Shown here one piece after another: positions 43,642 through 52,246 of a stretch of 64,000 nt of DNA (position 1 is its first letter; the number at the start of each line of letters is the position of its first letter). The DNA comes from an uncultured Dorea sp. Its GTDB lineage: Bacteria > Bacillota > Clostridia > Lachnospirales > Lachnospiraceae. The notes under the pieces were generated by a model that saw only the letters and a list, made by a program, of their open reading frames with translations, had not been told where the DNA came from and did not search any database. The position numbers and the translations under genes are program-made. The stretch lies in NCBI GenBank assembly GCA_910585725.1, contig CAJUFA010000006.1, positions 60,550-124,549 of the forward strand, read 5' to 3'.

Positions 43642-43759
43642 CTATTTATATTGCAGTATAAACATATTTTGGAAATCTGTCAAGTTGATTTTTGTCTGTC
43701 ATTTATTTATCATCGGTCTGCAGCGGAAAAGAGTATTTGACAGCCTGGTTTAATTTTCG

Positions 43760-43789
43760 TTGTACCAGAGTAATAAAGTAGTGTATACT
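43760..43789 (+). promoter_or_regulatory. Promoter of mtnN
   Basis: The -35 TTGTAC (43760-43765), an 18-bp spacer and the -10 TATACT (43784-43789), 58 bases before the gene. Confidence 0.6.
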
Positions 43790-43846
43790 AATGTAGTCGG
43801 GATATGCAACATTATAGAAAGAAATACATAGGAGGCGAGTAACGCT

Positions 43847-44539
43847 ATGATTGGAATCATTGGAGCAATGGAAGAAGAAGTGGCGGCATTAAAGGAGACC
43901 ATGGAGATTGAAGAGACGGTAGAGCAGGCGGCTATGACGTTCTGTAAGGGTAGATTGTGCGGCAAGGAGGTTGTTGTCGTAAGAAGCGGGATCGGCAAAG
44001 TTAACGCAGGGATTTGCGCGCAGATTCTGGTAGACAGATTTCAGGCGGATACTCTGATTAATACAGGGATCGCCGGTTCGCTGGACGCAAAGATAGACAT
44101 TGGAGATATGGTGATATCTACAGACGCCGTACACCATGATATGGACGCGTCGATATTCGGAGATCCGGTCGGTCAGGTGCCGCGGATGGACACGCTCTTT
44201 TTCCCGGCGGACGAAGAGCTGGTACAGAAAGCGGTGCAGGCGAATGAGAAAGCGAATCCGGACATACATACGTTTACCGGAAGGGTTGCCAGCGGAGACC
44301 AGTTTATTGCGTCAAAGCAGGCGAAGGATAAGATCGTGGAGAATTTTCATCCGATGTGTGTAGAGATGGAAGGGGTGGGGATCGCGCATGCGGCGTATTT
44401 GAACCAAGTTTCGTACGTCATTATCCGTGCCATTTCGGACAAAGCCGACAACAGCGCGACAATGGATTATCCCACCTTTGAAAAGCAGGCAATCACTCAT
44501 AGCGTGAGGCTTATGAAGGAATTGCTGATCATAATATAA
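43847..44539 (+). CDS. mtnN: 5'-methylthioadenosine/S-adenosylhomocysteine nucleosidase
   Basis: A 230-residue protein with the family blocks MIGIIGAMEEEV, NTGIAGSL, VEMEGVGIAHA and the catalytic Asp in ISDKAD. It removes adenine from MTA and SAH, recycling by-products of methylation and polyamine synthesis. The ribosome site is ATAGGAGGCGAG. A terminator follows. Confidence 0.93.
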   Translation: MIGIIGAMEEEVAALKETMEIEETVEQAAMTFCKGRLCGKEVVVVRSGIGKVNAGICAQILVDRFQADTLINTGIAGSLDAKIDIGDMVISTDAVHHDMDASIFGDPVGQVPRMDTLFFPADEELVQKAVQANEKANPDIHTFTGRVASGDQFIASKQAKDKIVENFHPMCVEMEGVGIAHAAYLNQVSYVIIRAISDKADNSATMDYPTFEKQAITHSVRLMKELLIII

Positions 44540-44567
44540 GAAGAAAGTGTTTCACAATATGGCCGGA

Positions 44568-44616
44568 AACGACAGATTTTCCGCCTGAGAGATGCAAAAT
44601 CTGTTGAACGGTTTTT
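44568..44616 (+). terminator. Terminator of mtnN
   Basis: A 9-bp stem ACAGATTTT/AAAATCTGT (44572-44580 with 44596-44604), followed after a few bases by a six-T run. Confidence 0.7.
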
Positions 44617-44668
44617 TAGCTCTTCTTTTGAATATCAGTTATAATTCTATTCAAAAGGAGGGCTTTTT

Positions 44669-45778
44669 ATGTTAGAAACAATGTTGGAGGGACAAGTCCT
44701 GCTGGTAGTCATGGGGACTTTGGCTGCGGTAGGGGTGATCAGCAAATGTATTGTGAATGTCACGTTAAAGAGACTGGTACGTGCGGCGGGGAATATGAAC
44801 AAAAGCAATCATCCGTTTATGCGTCTGGTGCGCGCCAAATTCGAACATGCCAGTATGGTCAGTGACAAAGTGGAGAATGTGAACGTGTTCGTGGACAAGT
44901 ATCTGTATGAGTATAAGGTGATGGGGATACGGCTTCACGGATACCGGAGGATGGAGATTGTGACGGCGATACTATGTCTGATTGCAGGAGCGGCGGGAGC
45001 GGCGCTTGCATATCGCATGGACGGGCTGAACGAGACGGTATGGACGTATGGGGCGGCAGGAGCAGGACTTGCGGTTCTGGTGTATCTGTTCCATCTGACT
45101 ACGGATGAGAAATATCTGATGGATGCAATACGGAATTATATGGTAGATTATCTGGAGAATGTATGCAGGCACAGATACGAGAAGGAGAAGACGTATCAGA
45201 AGGGAATCAAGGTGCTGGCGCAGGAAGGAACGGCGGCGGAGTTCGGGGTTATGCCGGATGAAGAATACCGTCCGGACGACGTCGGGCAGGAAGAAGACAG
45301 AGAAAAAGCCGATTGGAAGAACCAGGCGGCGCCGGTAGAAAAGATCGATAGGATTGCGCAGACAGAGAAGACGGAATGGGTTGAAAAAACGGAACAAAGA
45401 GTCCGTCCGGAAGAGTTGGAGGAAGCCGACATAATATCGGAAGCAAGAACACGCAGGCCGGAGGGCGGTAAGAGCGCCGTCAGTACTTTCCATGCCGCGG
45501 AGAGGATCGCGGACGAGGCAATCAACACGATGCTTGCCGCTAAAGGAAGGCAGGTTAGTCAGAGTGAAGCTATGGGCGCGGTGCTGAAAGCGGAAGCAAA
45601 ACGCGGGGAAGCAGTAAAAGAAAGTGTGGCGGAGCTTCCGGCGGCAGAATTTGTAAGAGAGACGATGGAACCAAAGAAGCGGGAGACACAAGATAAACCT
45701 CCCAAGAAAGAGAAACCGGGGCAGGAACTTGACAGAGACCTCGTGATTCGTCGGATATTAGAAGAGTTTATGGCTTGA
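44669..45778 (+). CDS. Membrane protein of unknown function
   Basis: A 369-residue protein with three hydrophobic segments (about 8-28, 95-115 and 122-142) and a long, charged, disordered cytoplasmic C-terminus rich in Glu, Lys and Ala that ends with a small helical motif (DRDLVIRRILEEFMA). The ribosome site is AAAAGGAGGG. No enzymatic motif is visible. Located before the decarboxylase-holB run; its role is unknown. Confidence 0.7.
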   Translation: MLETMLEGQVLLVVMGTLAAVGVISKCIVNVTLKRLVRAAGNMNKSNHPFMRLVRAKFEHASMVSDKVENVNVFVDKYLYEYKVMGIRLHGYRRMEIVTAILCLIAGAAGAALAYRMDGLNETVWTYGAAGAGLAVLVYLFHLTTDEKYLMDAIRNYMVDYLENVCRHRYEKEKTYQKGIKVLAQEGTAAEFGVMPDEEYRPDDVGQEEDREKADWKNQAAPVEKIDRIAQTEKTEWVEKTEQRVRPEELEEADIISEARTRRPEGGKSAVSTFHAAERIADEAINTMLAAKGRQVSQSEAMGAVLKAEAKRGEAVKESVAELPAAEFVRETMEPKKRETQDKPPKKEKPGQELDRDLVIRRILEEFMA

Positions 45779-45867
45779 TTAAACTTGTTTGATTTGGTAG
45801 AATGTACATATGCTTTAAACGGGAGTCTGGATATAAGATAGAGAGGAGAACTGCTGAAGAGATTATA

Positions 45868-47310
45868 ATGTACACGATATATGACAGATTAAGAGAGTAT
45901 GGCAGTTCTGACTATTATGGATTCCATATGCCCGGGCATAAGCGGAAGCTGAACATGTTGGGAGAAGAGCTGCCGTATGCGATTGATATTACAGAGATTG
46001 ATGGATTCGATGATCTTCATCATGCCGAAGGGATTCTTAAAGAAGCGCAGGAACGCGCGGCAGAAGTTTACCGCGCCGGTGAGACACACTTCCTCATTAA
46101 TGGAAGCAGCGTAGGGATCTTAAGCGCCATAGCGGGTGTGACAAGGAGAGGTGATACGGTGCTTGTGGCGAGGAATTGCCACAAGTCCGTGTATTATGCT
46201 ATAGAGATGTTTGGATTGAACCCGGTATATCTGATGCCGGGCTTCGATTTGTCTATACAGTTGAATACAGAAGTTTTTGCAGAGGATGTAAGGGCGGCTT
46301 TAAAGAAAGAGCCCGGGATCCGGGCGGTTGTGATCGTATCACCGACCTATGACGGAGTTGTATCAGATGTAGAAGCGATAGCGAAAGCGGTCCATGAAGC
46401 AGGCATTCCACTCATTGTAGACGGAGCCCATGGAGCGCATTTTGGCTTTCATGCATATTTTCCGGAACATTCAAATGCAGAGGGGGCGGATCTTGTGATT
46501 AACAGTCTGCATAAGACGCTGCCGTCCCTGACACAGACAGCGCTTCTGCATATGAACGGGAGTCTGGTGTGCAGGGAGAGAGTCAGGAGGTATCTGCATA
46601 TGCTTCAGAGCAGCAGTCCGTCCTATCTGTTGATGGCAAGTATAGATTCCTGCGTAGGGCTTCTGGACAATCAACGGGCGGAGCTTTTCGATCCTTATGT
46701 AGAGCGTTTAAAGCGTCTGAGAGAGGAACTGGCCGGGCTTGAAAAGCTGCAATTGATTGAAACCGGGAGATATGATCGTTCAAAGGTTATGATATCCGTT
46801 AGAAATACCGATATCTCTAGTAGAAAGCTTTATGCGGCGCTGCTGGGAGATTATCATCTCCAGATGGAAATGGCGGCGGGAACCTATATTCTGGCCATGA
46901 CCTCTGTGGGGGATACGGAAGAGGGAATGAAGCGGCTTAGCGACGCGCTGAAAGAGATTGACGCCGGATGCGGATTCTCAAAGGAAAAGGAAGAAAAAAT
47001 GAAGCGCCCTTGTCTTTTGACGCCGGATGTGATATATAATAGTTCGGATGTGACGGAGATATTGAGTTCATCGCAGGAGGCGGGAAGTTCGAATGGTTCT
47101 CCTCATAGGTCGCAGGTTCCCTTTTGTGACAGTATCGGGTGCATAGCTGCGGAATACGCGTATCTGTATCCGCCAGGAATTCCCTTGGTTGTGCCCGGAG
47201 AAAAAGTAACAAAAGAAGCGGCAGATATGTTACAATGGTATTATGCTATGGGATTCTCCATAGAAGGATTAAAAAAGAAGCAGTATATAGAGGTTTTGAC
47301 GCATGGGTAA
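45868..47310 (+). CDS. Orn/Lys/Arg decarboxylase-family PLP enzyme (YaaO-like)
   Basis: A 480-residue fold type I PLP enzyme. GFHMPGHKRK near the N-terminus, the GSSVGILSAIAG phosphate loop, the VDGAHGAHFGF block and the Schiff-base Lys in NSLHKTLPSLTQTA are intact. It probably decarboxylates lysine, arginine or ornithine, feeding polyamine synthesis. The start is ATG 45868; the upstream in-frame ATG 45802 lacks support, and the ribosome site is weak (GAAGAG). In Bacillus the equivalent gene, yaaO, also precedes the tmk-holB genes. Confidence 0.87.
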   Translation: MYTIYDRLREYGSSDYYGFHMPGHKRKLNMLGEELPYAIDITEIDGFDDLHHAEGILKEAQERAAEVYRAGETHFLINGSSVGILSAIAGVTRRGDTVLVARNCHKSVYYAIEMFGLNPVYLMPGFDLSIQLNTEVFAEDVRAALKKEPGIRAVVIVSPTYDGVVSDVEAIAKAVHEAGIPLIVDGAHGAHFGFHAYFPEHSNAEGADLVINSLHKTLPSLTQTALLHMNGSLVCRERVRRYLHMLQSSSPSYLLMASIDSCVGLLDNQRAELFDPYVERLKRLREELAGLEKLQLIETGRYDRSKVMISVRNTDISSRKLYAALLGDYHLQMEMAAGTYILAMTSVGDTEEGMKRLSDALKEIDAGCGFSKEKEEKMKRPCLLTPDVIYNSSDVTEILSSSQEAGSSNGSPHRSQVPFCDSIGCIAAEYAYLYPPGIPLVVPGEKVTKEAADMLQWYYAMGFSIEGLKKKQYIEVLTHG

Positions 47311-47890
47311 GATCTACTATATGATGGGAAAGAGTTCATCCGGAAAGGATACGCTGCTGAAAGCGGTCAGAGAGACGCTTCCTGACATTCAGAGTGTAAC
47401 GCTTTATACAACCCGGCCGATCCGCGACGGAGAGAGGGACGGAGAAGAATACTTTTTCATATCGGAGGAGATATTAGATACATATGAGAAACAGGGTAAG
47501 GTGATCGAGCAGCGGGCATATGATACGGTGCATGGTATCTGGAGATATGCAACGCTTGACGATGGGCAGATCGACCTTGCATGCGCGGATTATCTGGTGA
47601 TCGGGACGCTGGAATCATACCGTAAGATGCGTGCGTATTATGGGAAGGATCATGTAACGCCGCTTTATATTGAAGTTGAAGACGGAGAACGGCTTAAGCG
47701 CGCCCTCAAGAGGGAGATGAGTCAGGAGGTTCCAAGATATGCAGAGCTTTGCAGAAGATTTCTTGCGGATACAGTGGATTATTCGGAAGAGAATCTGGCG
47801 GAAGTCGGAATCACCAGGAGATATTTGAATCATGACGGGATACAGTGCTTAGAAGAAATTATAGGGGAAATACAACATGGGAAGCTTTAA
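47303..47890 (+). CDS. Guanylate kinase-like nucleotide kinase
   Basis: A 195-residue protein with the P-loop GKSSSGKDT (9-17), the GMP-type binding block (SVTLYTTRPIRDGERDGEEY) and a lid region. It sits where Bacillus has thymidylate kinase, overlapping the decarboxylase gene by 8 and holB by 14 bases. It may phosphorylate GMP or another nucleotide; as it is shorter in its ligand region than standard Gmk, I leave the symbol blank. Confidence 0.82.
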   Translation: MGKIYYMMGKSSSGKDTLLKAVRETLPDIQSVTLYTTRPIRDGERDGEEYFFISEEILDTYEKQGKVIEQRAYDTVHGIWRYATLDDGQIDLACADYLVIGTLESYRKMRAYYGKDHVTPLYIEVEDGERLKRALKREMSQEVPRYAELCRRFLADTVDYSEENLAEVGITRRYLNHDGIQCLEEIIGEIQHGKL

Positions 47891-48866
47891 AGATGTGGTA
47901 GGGCACAGAGACATTATTAATTATATCGGAAATGCAGTGGCGATGGATCAGGTATCGCATGCGTATATACTGAATGGAGAGAGGGGAACCGGGAAGAAGA
48001 TGCTGGCGCATCTGTTTGCCATGACGCTGCTGTGCGAGAAAAAGGGTACGGGACCTTGTAATGAATGCCATTCCTGTAAACAGGCGGATAGCTGTAATCA
48101 TCCTGATATCATACGCGTTACGCATGATAAGCCGAATTCCATCGGTGTGGATGACATCAGAGTGCAGGTGAATAATACGGTCATGATCAAACCATATCAG
48201 GGACCGTATAAGATATATATCATCGACAGGGCTGAATTGATGACCGTGGAGGCGCAGAATGCGCTGCTGAAGACGATTGAGGAACCGCCTCAGTATGCGG
48301 TTATCATGCTTCTGACAGAGAATGCGGAGATGATGCTTCCGACGGTCGCGTCCCGGTGTGTGATGCTGAAGCTTCGTTATATTAAGGATACGCTGATTCG
48401 GCGTTATCTGATGGATAAACTGAAGTTGCCGGACTATAAGGCAGAGTTATGTACGGCATTTGCCCAGGGAAATGTGGGACAGGCTATTATGCTGGCAAAT
48501 TCCGAACATTTTAATGAGATCCGTGAGGAGGCGGTGCAGCTTTTGAAGCATATCCACGGAATGGAGATAAGCGATATCACGCAGGCGATCAGCCAAATAG
48601 TACCGTATAAGTTAGAAATCAATGATTATCTGGACGTTTTGACGGTGTGGTACAGGGATATCTTATTATATAAGGCGACGAAGGATATCGACGCGGTTGT
48701 GTTCAAGGAACAGATCAACGCGATTAAAGAGCGTGCAAGCAAGAGTTCATATGAGGGGATTCAGTTGATCTTGACTGGTTTTGAGAAAGCGAAATCCAGG
48801 CTTAAGGCGAATGTGAATTTTGAATTGGTAATGGAGTTATTGTTTCTTACGATAAAGGAGAATTGA
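47877..48866 (+). CDS. holB: DNA polymerase III delta' subunit
   Basis: A 329-residue clamp-loader subunit with the AAA+ P-loop GERGTGKKML, zinc-binding Cys (CNECHSCKQADSC) and sensor region LLKTIEEPP. With tau/gamma and delta it loads the sliding clamp. Overlaps the upstream kinase gene; ricT follows after 4 bases. Confidence 0.9.
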   Translation: MGSFKDVVGHRDIINYIGNAVAMDQVSHAYILNGERGTGKKMLAHLFAMTLLCEKKGTGPCNECHSCKQADSCNHPDIIRVTHDKPNSIGVDDIRVQVNNTVMIKPYQGPYKIYIIDRAELMTVEAQNALLKTIEEPPQYAVIMLLTENAEMMLPTVASRCVMLKLRYIKDTLIRRYLMDKLKLPDYKAELCTAFAQGNVGQAIMLANSEHFNEIREEAVQLLKHIHGMEISDITQAISQIVPYKLEINDYLDVLTVWYRDILLYKATKDIDAVVFKEQINAIKERASKSSYEGIQLILTGFEKAKSRLKANVNFELVMELLFLTIKEN

Positions 48867-48870
48867 CAAT

Positions 48871-49782
48871 ATGGTAAGAGTGGTTGGAGTTAGATTCCGG
48901 CCTGCGGGAAAGGTCTATTTCTTTGCGCCGGGAAAGTATGAGATCAACGCGGGCGATAAGGTGATTGTCGAGACGGCGAGAGGCGTAGAGTTCGGATCGG
49001 TTGTTACAGGAGTGAAGGAAGTGCCCGACGAGAAGGTTACGCAGCCGTTGAAACCTGTAATCAGGATGGCGACGAAGGACGATATCCGTAAGGAAGCGAA
49101 GAACCGGGAGAAAGAGAAGGAAGCGTTTCATATCTGTCTTGATAAGATTCGTAAACACGGATTAGAGATGAAGCTGATTGACGCGGAATACACGTTTGAT
49201 AATAATAAGGTGCTCTTTTACTTTACGGCGGATGGAAGGATTGATTTCCGTGAGCTGGTGAAGGATCTGGCGAGTGTGTTCCGTACCAGAATCGAATTGC
49301 GGCAGATCGGCGTGAGGGATGAGACGAAGATCAGAGGCGGTATTGGGATCTGCGGGCGTCCGTTGTGCTGTCATACGTATCTGACGGAGTTCGCGCCAGT
49401 GTCTATTAAGATGGCGAAAGAGCAGAACCTGTCGCTGAATCCCTCCAAGATCTCAGGAGTATGCGGAAGGCTGATGTGCTGCCTGACAAATGAAGAAGAG
49501 ACCTATGAAGAACTTAACAGCCACCTTCCGTCGAACGGAGACCGTGTGACGACTCCGGACGGGTTAAAGGGGGAAGTGCATTCGGTGAATGTGCTGCGTC
49601 AGTTGGTCAAGGTGGTCGTGACTCTGGATAATGACGAGAAAGAGATTCGGGAATATAAAGCGAAGGAACTTCGTTTTAAATCGAGGCGGAAGAAGAAGGA
49701 TACGAGGCTGTCGAAAGAAGAGATGGCGGAATTAAAAGCTCTGGAAGAAAAGAACGCGTCTTCGAAGTTGGACGATGAATAA
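48871..49782 (+). CDS. ricT: PSP1/RicT regulatory protein (YaaT-like)
   Basis: A 303-residue protein with a PSP1 C-terminal domain and the Cys clusters GICGRPLCCHTYL and CGRLMCCLTNEE that bind an Fe-S cluster in the RicAFT complex. In Bacillus it modulates RNase Y mRNA cleavage and development. Its place right after holB matches Bacillus yaaT. Confidence 0.9.
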   Translation: MVRVVGVRFRPAGKVYFFAPGKYEINAGDKVIVETARGVEFGSVVTGVKEVPDEKVTQPLKPVIRMATKDDIRKEAKNREKEKEAFHICLDKIRKHGLEMKLIDAEYTFDNNKVLFYFTADGRIDFRELVKDLASVFRTRIELRQIGVRDETKIRGGIGICGRPLCCHTYLTEFAPVSIKMAKEQNLSLNPSKISGVCGRLMCCLTNEEETYEELNSHLPSNGDRVTTPDGLKGEVHSVNVLRQLVKVVVTLDNDEKEIREYKAKELRFKSRRKKKDTRLSKEEMAELKALEEKNASSKLDDE

Positions 49783-49819
49783 AAAGGTCGCATGACAGGC
49801 GGAAGTTGGGAAATGAAAC

Positions 49820-50572
49820 ATGTACAAAGAAAATGAGATCGAGTTGAATCCGGGTGAGCGCCTGGACGACCTGCAGATACGCGGATATGAGATAATACAG
49901 AGACCAGGAAGATTCTGTTTTGGGATGGACGCGGTGTTGTTGGCCGCCTATGCCAAAGTGAAGAAGCAAGAGAAGGCGTTGGATTTAGGAACAGGAACAG
50001 GGATTCTGCCCATTCTTCTGGAGGCTAAGAATGAGGGAGCGCATTATTCCGGGTTGGAGATCCAGGCCGAGAGCGCGGATATGGCAAGGCGAAGTGTAAA
50101 GTATAACGGGCTTGAGGATCGAATCAATATTGTGACAGGAGACATCAGGGAGGCGTCTGTGATCTTTGGGGCGGGATCGTATCAAGTGATTACAGTGAAT
50201 CCTCCGTATATGATGGGGGAGCATGGGCTTAGGAATGAGAATGAGGCTTTGTATGTAGCCAGACATGAGGTGTTGTGTACCCTTGATGATGTGCTGCGGG
50301 AAAGCGCAAGGATTCTACCGCCGAAGGGTCGCTTCTACATGGTGCACAGACCGTTTCGTCTGCCGGAGATCTTGTCAAAGATGTCGAATGCCGGGATAGA
50401 ACCGAAGCGAATGAGACTCGTGTATCCATATATAGACAAAGAACCCAATATGGTCTTGATCGAAGGTCTTCGGGGCGGGAATCCGCGGATGAAGGTGGAT
50501 GCTCCATTGATCGTATACCGGGAGAAAGACTGTTATACGGAGGAGATTCTCAGGATTTACGGGAAAATATGA
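49820..50572 (+). CDS. trmN6: tRNA1(Val) adenine-N6 methyltransferase family protein
   Basis: A 250-residue SAM-dependent methyltransferase: motif I LDLGTGTGILPILL and motif IV VNPPYM, typical of N6-adenine methylation. The start block DDLQIRGYEIIQ matches the YabB/TrmN6 family. It completes the holB-ricT-trmN6 synteny; the next gene in Bacillus, rsmI, lies 3 kb away here because of the tRNA, the islet and an M24 peptidase gene. Confidence 0.88.
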   Translation: MYKENEIELNPGERLDDLQIRGYEIIQRPGRFCFGMDAVLLAAYAKVKKQEKALDLGTGTGILPILLEAKNEGAHYSGLEIQAESADMARRSVKYNGLEDRINIVTGDIREASVIFGAGSYQVITVNPPYMMGEHGLRNENEALYVARHEVLCTLDDVLRESARILPPKGRFYMVHRPFRLPEILSKMSNAGIEPKRMRLVYPYIDKEPNMVLIEGLRGGNPRMKVDAPLIVYREKDCYTEEILRIYGKI

Positions 50573-50612
50573 AGAAAAAATAAAAAAAATGAGTAAAAAA
50601 GAAAAAAAGTAC

Positions 50613-50641
50613 TTGCATTCTTAAAAAAACTGTTATATAAT
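50613..50641 (+). promoter_or_regulatory. Promoter of tRNA-Lys
   Basis: The -35 TTGCAT (50613-50618), a 17-bp spacer and the -10 TATAAT (50636-50641), 44 bases before the tRNA. Confidence 0.85.
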
Positions 50642-50684
50642 AGCAAATGCGTTAAGGAAATAATAAAAGAAATTTAAGAAATGC

Positions 50685-50757
50685 GCGCGATTAGCTCAGT
50701 TGGTAGAGCACCTGACTCTTAATCAGGGTGTCCAGGGTTCGAGCCCCTGATCGCGCA
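50685..50757 (+). tRNA. tRNA-Lys(CTT)
   Basis: 73 bases fold into a full cloverleaf: acceptor GCGCGAT/ATCGCGC with discriminator A, a D arm starting GCTC, anticodon stem CCTGA/TCAGG with anticodon CTT at 50718-50720, and the T arm GGTTCGAGCCC. CCA is not encoded. The tRNA stays intact upstream of the islet. Confidence 0.97.
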
Positions 50758-50804
50758 CTCAAAATCACTGTTTTTGGAGATTTTTAAAGACTCCGGGGGC
50801 GGTG
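50713..50804. repeat. Left copy of the 92-bp att-like direct repeat
   Basis: Starts at TGACTC in the tRNA anticodon arm, runs through the T arm, acceptor end and terminator, and ends at GGCGGTG. Identical to 51986-52077. Confidence 0.95.
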
Positions 50805-50812
50805 GTTTTTTT
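50766..50812 (+). terminator. Terminator of tRNA-Lys
   Basis: The stem CACTG/CGGTG with an inner TGGAG/CTCCG (G-U pairs), then a run of T to 50812. It is part of the duplicated 92 bp; the right copy ends in a longer T-run. Confidence 0.75.
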
Positions 50813-50870
50813 GTGCAGAAATGGGATATACCTCTTGATGGAAAAGCTGACGGAAAATGCAGGAAAGCAA

Positions 50871-50899
50871 TTGACAATGCGGCAGAGGCATGATAGATT
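50871..50899 (+). promoter_or_regulatory. Promoter of the islet gene
   Basis: The -35 TTGACA (50871-50876), a 17-bp spacer and the -10 TAGATT (50894-50899). It gives a leader of roughly 195 bases before the ATG at 51101. Confidence 0.75.
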
Positions 50900-50905
50900 A
50901 TAGTT

Positions 50906-51100
50906 AATGAAAAGCTTCAGTGCTTTTGCGGCGATAGAGAGGAGCTACCCGTCCCGACTTTGCGGGCAATAGAAATACAAAGAAGCTCTCTGCCTATGGA
51001 ATTATCATAGGACTGCTCCCGGAATTGCAATTCAAAAAGAAAAGTGACGCCTGAGCCTAACAGCCCAGGCAATTTTCTTTTCTGGAAGAGGAAAAATATT
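50906..51100 (+). ncRNA. Structured leader, possible regulatory or antitoxin RNA, of the islet gene
   Basis: Five hairpin elements in about 195 nt: AAAAGC/GCTTTT (50910-50927); a larger stem of GAGG-AGCT with AGCTCTC enclosing CCCG/CGGG (about 50938-50992); CCTATG/CATAGG (50993-51011); the palindrome GAATTGCAATTC (51022-51033); and GCCTG/CAGGC at about 51049-51070 flanked by AGAAAAG/CTTTTCT, which is terminator-like. The ribosome site (AAGAGGA) follows. It has no recognisable riboswitch consensus. It could be a cis-acting leader or a separate RNA; this is not settled by sequence. Confidence 0.5.
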
Positions 51101-51955
51101 ATGAAGGATACAAGGCTGTTGGATAAATTTAACGAAGCAAAACAGATTTTATGCAGATATGATTATTACATCCATACACCGAGAAAAATCCTCCATCTGA
51201 CAAACGGTGAATTAAAAATCCCGCATCTTATGGGGTTGCAGTATATTGCAAAGGAAGGAATGTTTGAGGGAGACCGTGGGGTTTATATGATAAAGTCGGG
51301 GAGGCTGCGCTATGATTCTATCGAAAAACTGATTCGGAAATATTATAAACAGAGTGCGAAACAGGAGTCTATGGCGGCAATGGTCTATGGAAAAATTAAC
51401 AACCTGCCGCGGATCGGCGAAATGCTTCGAACAGAATCTGTTTTGTATCTATATGATATTACAGAAAATCCAGAGCTTCAATTAAAGACAGATTACCTGC
51501 TCGTAAACCAGCAGCCGGATGTGGTTTTACAGTTGGGTATTATAAAAGCAGTAAAATCAAAAGAACAGGTATGCCACTGCAATTCATTTATGGTGGATTA
51601 TAAAAAGAATAAGGATCATGACCGGCATTATCGGAAGCTTACACATTGCTATAAAATAAATAAGATCGTCCGTGAAGAGAAGGATACCAAGCGTGCAGAA
51701 GTCATCTATCAAAGTATGGAAACAAAACAGAGAGAACAAGCCGGCATAGAAAAAATGCTTGCAGCTGCAGGAATACGGGCAGAAGATAAACTCATAAAGT
51801 CTATTTTACGGCTGAACAAAAGATTCGGTATATACCACACAGCAGATATGTTGAATGACAGTAAGAATCTGCTTGGAAAATGTATGGATAAAAGGGAGAA
51901 GAACCTCGTAGCAGATTTTCTTACATTATGGGAGGGAAAAGAAGATGGTATATAA
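51101..51955 (+). CDS. Suspected PBECR4-type nuclease, sole islet gene
   Basis: A 284-residue soluble protein. The N-terminal half (YYIHTPRKILHLTN, then IPHLMGLQYI) resembles the PBECR4 group of barnase/EndoU/colicin/RelE-like nucleases seen in phage and toxin proteins; I recognise this by pattern only. The middle part (CHCNSFMVDYKKNKDHD) is basic, and the C-terminus is helical. The start is ATG 51101 behind GGAAGAGGA; the frame is open upstream to 51044 inside the leader hairpin. A toxin, abortive-infection or regulatory RNase role is inference. Confidence 0.55.
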   Translation: MKDTRLLDKFNEAKQILCRYDYYIHTPRKILHLTNGELKIPHLMGLQYIAKEGMFEGDRGVYMIKSGRLRYDSIEKLIRKYYKQSAKQESMAAMVYGKINNLPRIGEMLRTESVLYLYDITENPELQLKTDYLLVNQQPDVVLQLGIIKAVKSKEQVCHCNSFMVDYKKNKDHDRHYRKLTHCYKINKIVREEKDTKRAEVIYQSMETKQREQAGIEKMLAAAGIRAEDKLIKSILRLNKRFGIYHTADMLNDSKNLLGKCMDKREKNLVADFLTLWEGKEDGI

Positions 51956-51985
51956 AATTCTTATACTTAAAAAAGAACCTGTGCA

Positions 51986-52077
51986 TGACTCTTAATCAGG
52001 GTGTCCAGGGTTCGAGCCCCTGATCGCGCACTCAAAATCACTGTTTTTGGAGATTTTTAAAGACTCCGGGGGCGGTG
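51986..52077. repeat. Right copy of the 92-bp att-like direct repeat
   Basis: Perfect copy of 50713-50804. It holds only the 3' part of tRNA-Lys, from the anticodon arm on, plus the terminator, so it is not a tRNA gene. It probably ends transcription of the islet gene. Confidence 0.95.
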
Positions 52078-52246
52078 TTTTTTTTTGCCCGATTTTATGT
52101 CTGGTTATTTTATCGGAAGATATTGACAAAAATGTAAAAGAGTGGATTAATAGTACTGTGGCTTAAGTTTATAACAGAAGAGGATATTTTGCCTGTGCCA
52201 TTTTATTTTGATTATTTGATTAATTTAAAAAGGAGTAGGGAACATT

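Larger units (their letters stand above)
50713..51985. mobile_element. 1,273-bp islet at tRNA-Lys without an integrase
   Basis: Bounded by a perfect 92-bp direct repeat (50713-50804 and 51986-52077) made of the tRNA anticodon arm to 3' end plus the terminator. Inside are one promoter, a structured leader and one gene for a suspected nuclease. No recombinase gene is present, so mobilisation must have used an enzyme from elsewhere, or the arrangement arose by duplication. Confidence 0.8.

Noticed and set aside
44972..45691. 239-residue minus-strand reading frame
   Set aside because: Shadow of the low-complexity C-terminus of the membrane protein at 44669-45778.
50906..51955. Type III (ToxIN-like) toxin-antitoxin or AbiF-type system
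   Set aside because: No tandem short repeats in the leader, and the protein shows neither the ToxN nor the AbiD/F start pattern; kept only as a general RNA-regulation idea.
51986..52077. A second tRNA-Lys gene
   Set aside because: Only the 3' part from the anticodon arm is present; acceptor 5' strand and D arm are missing.
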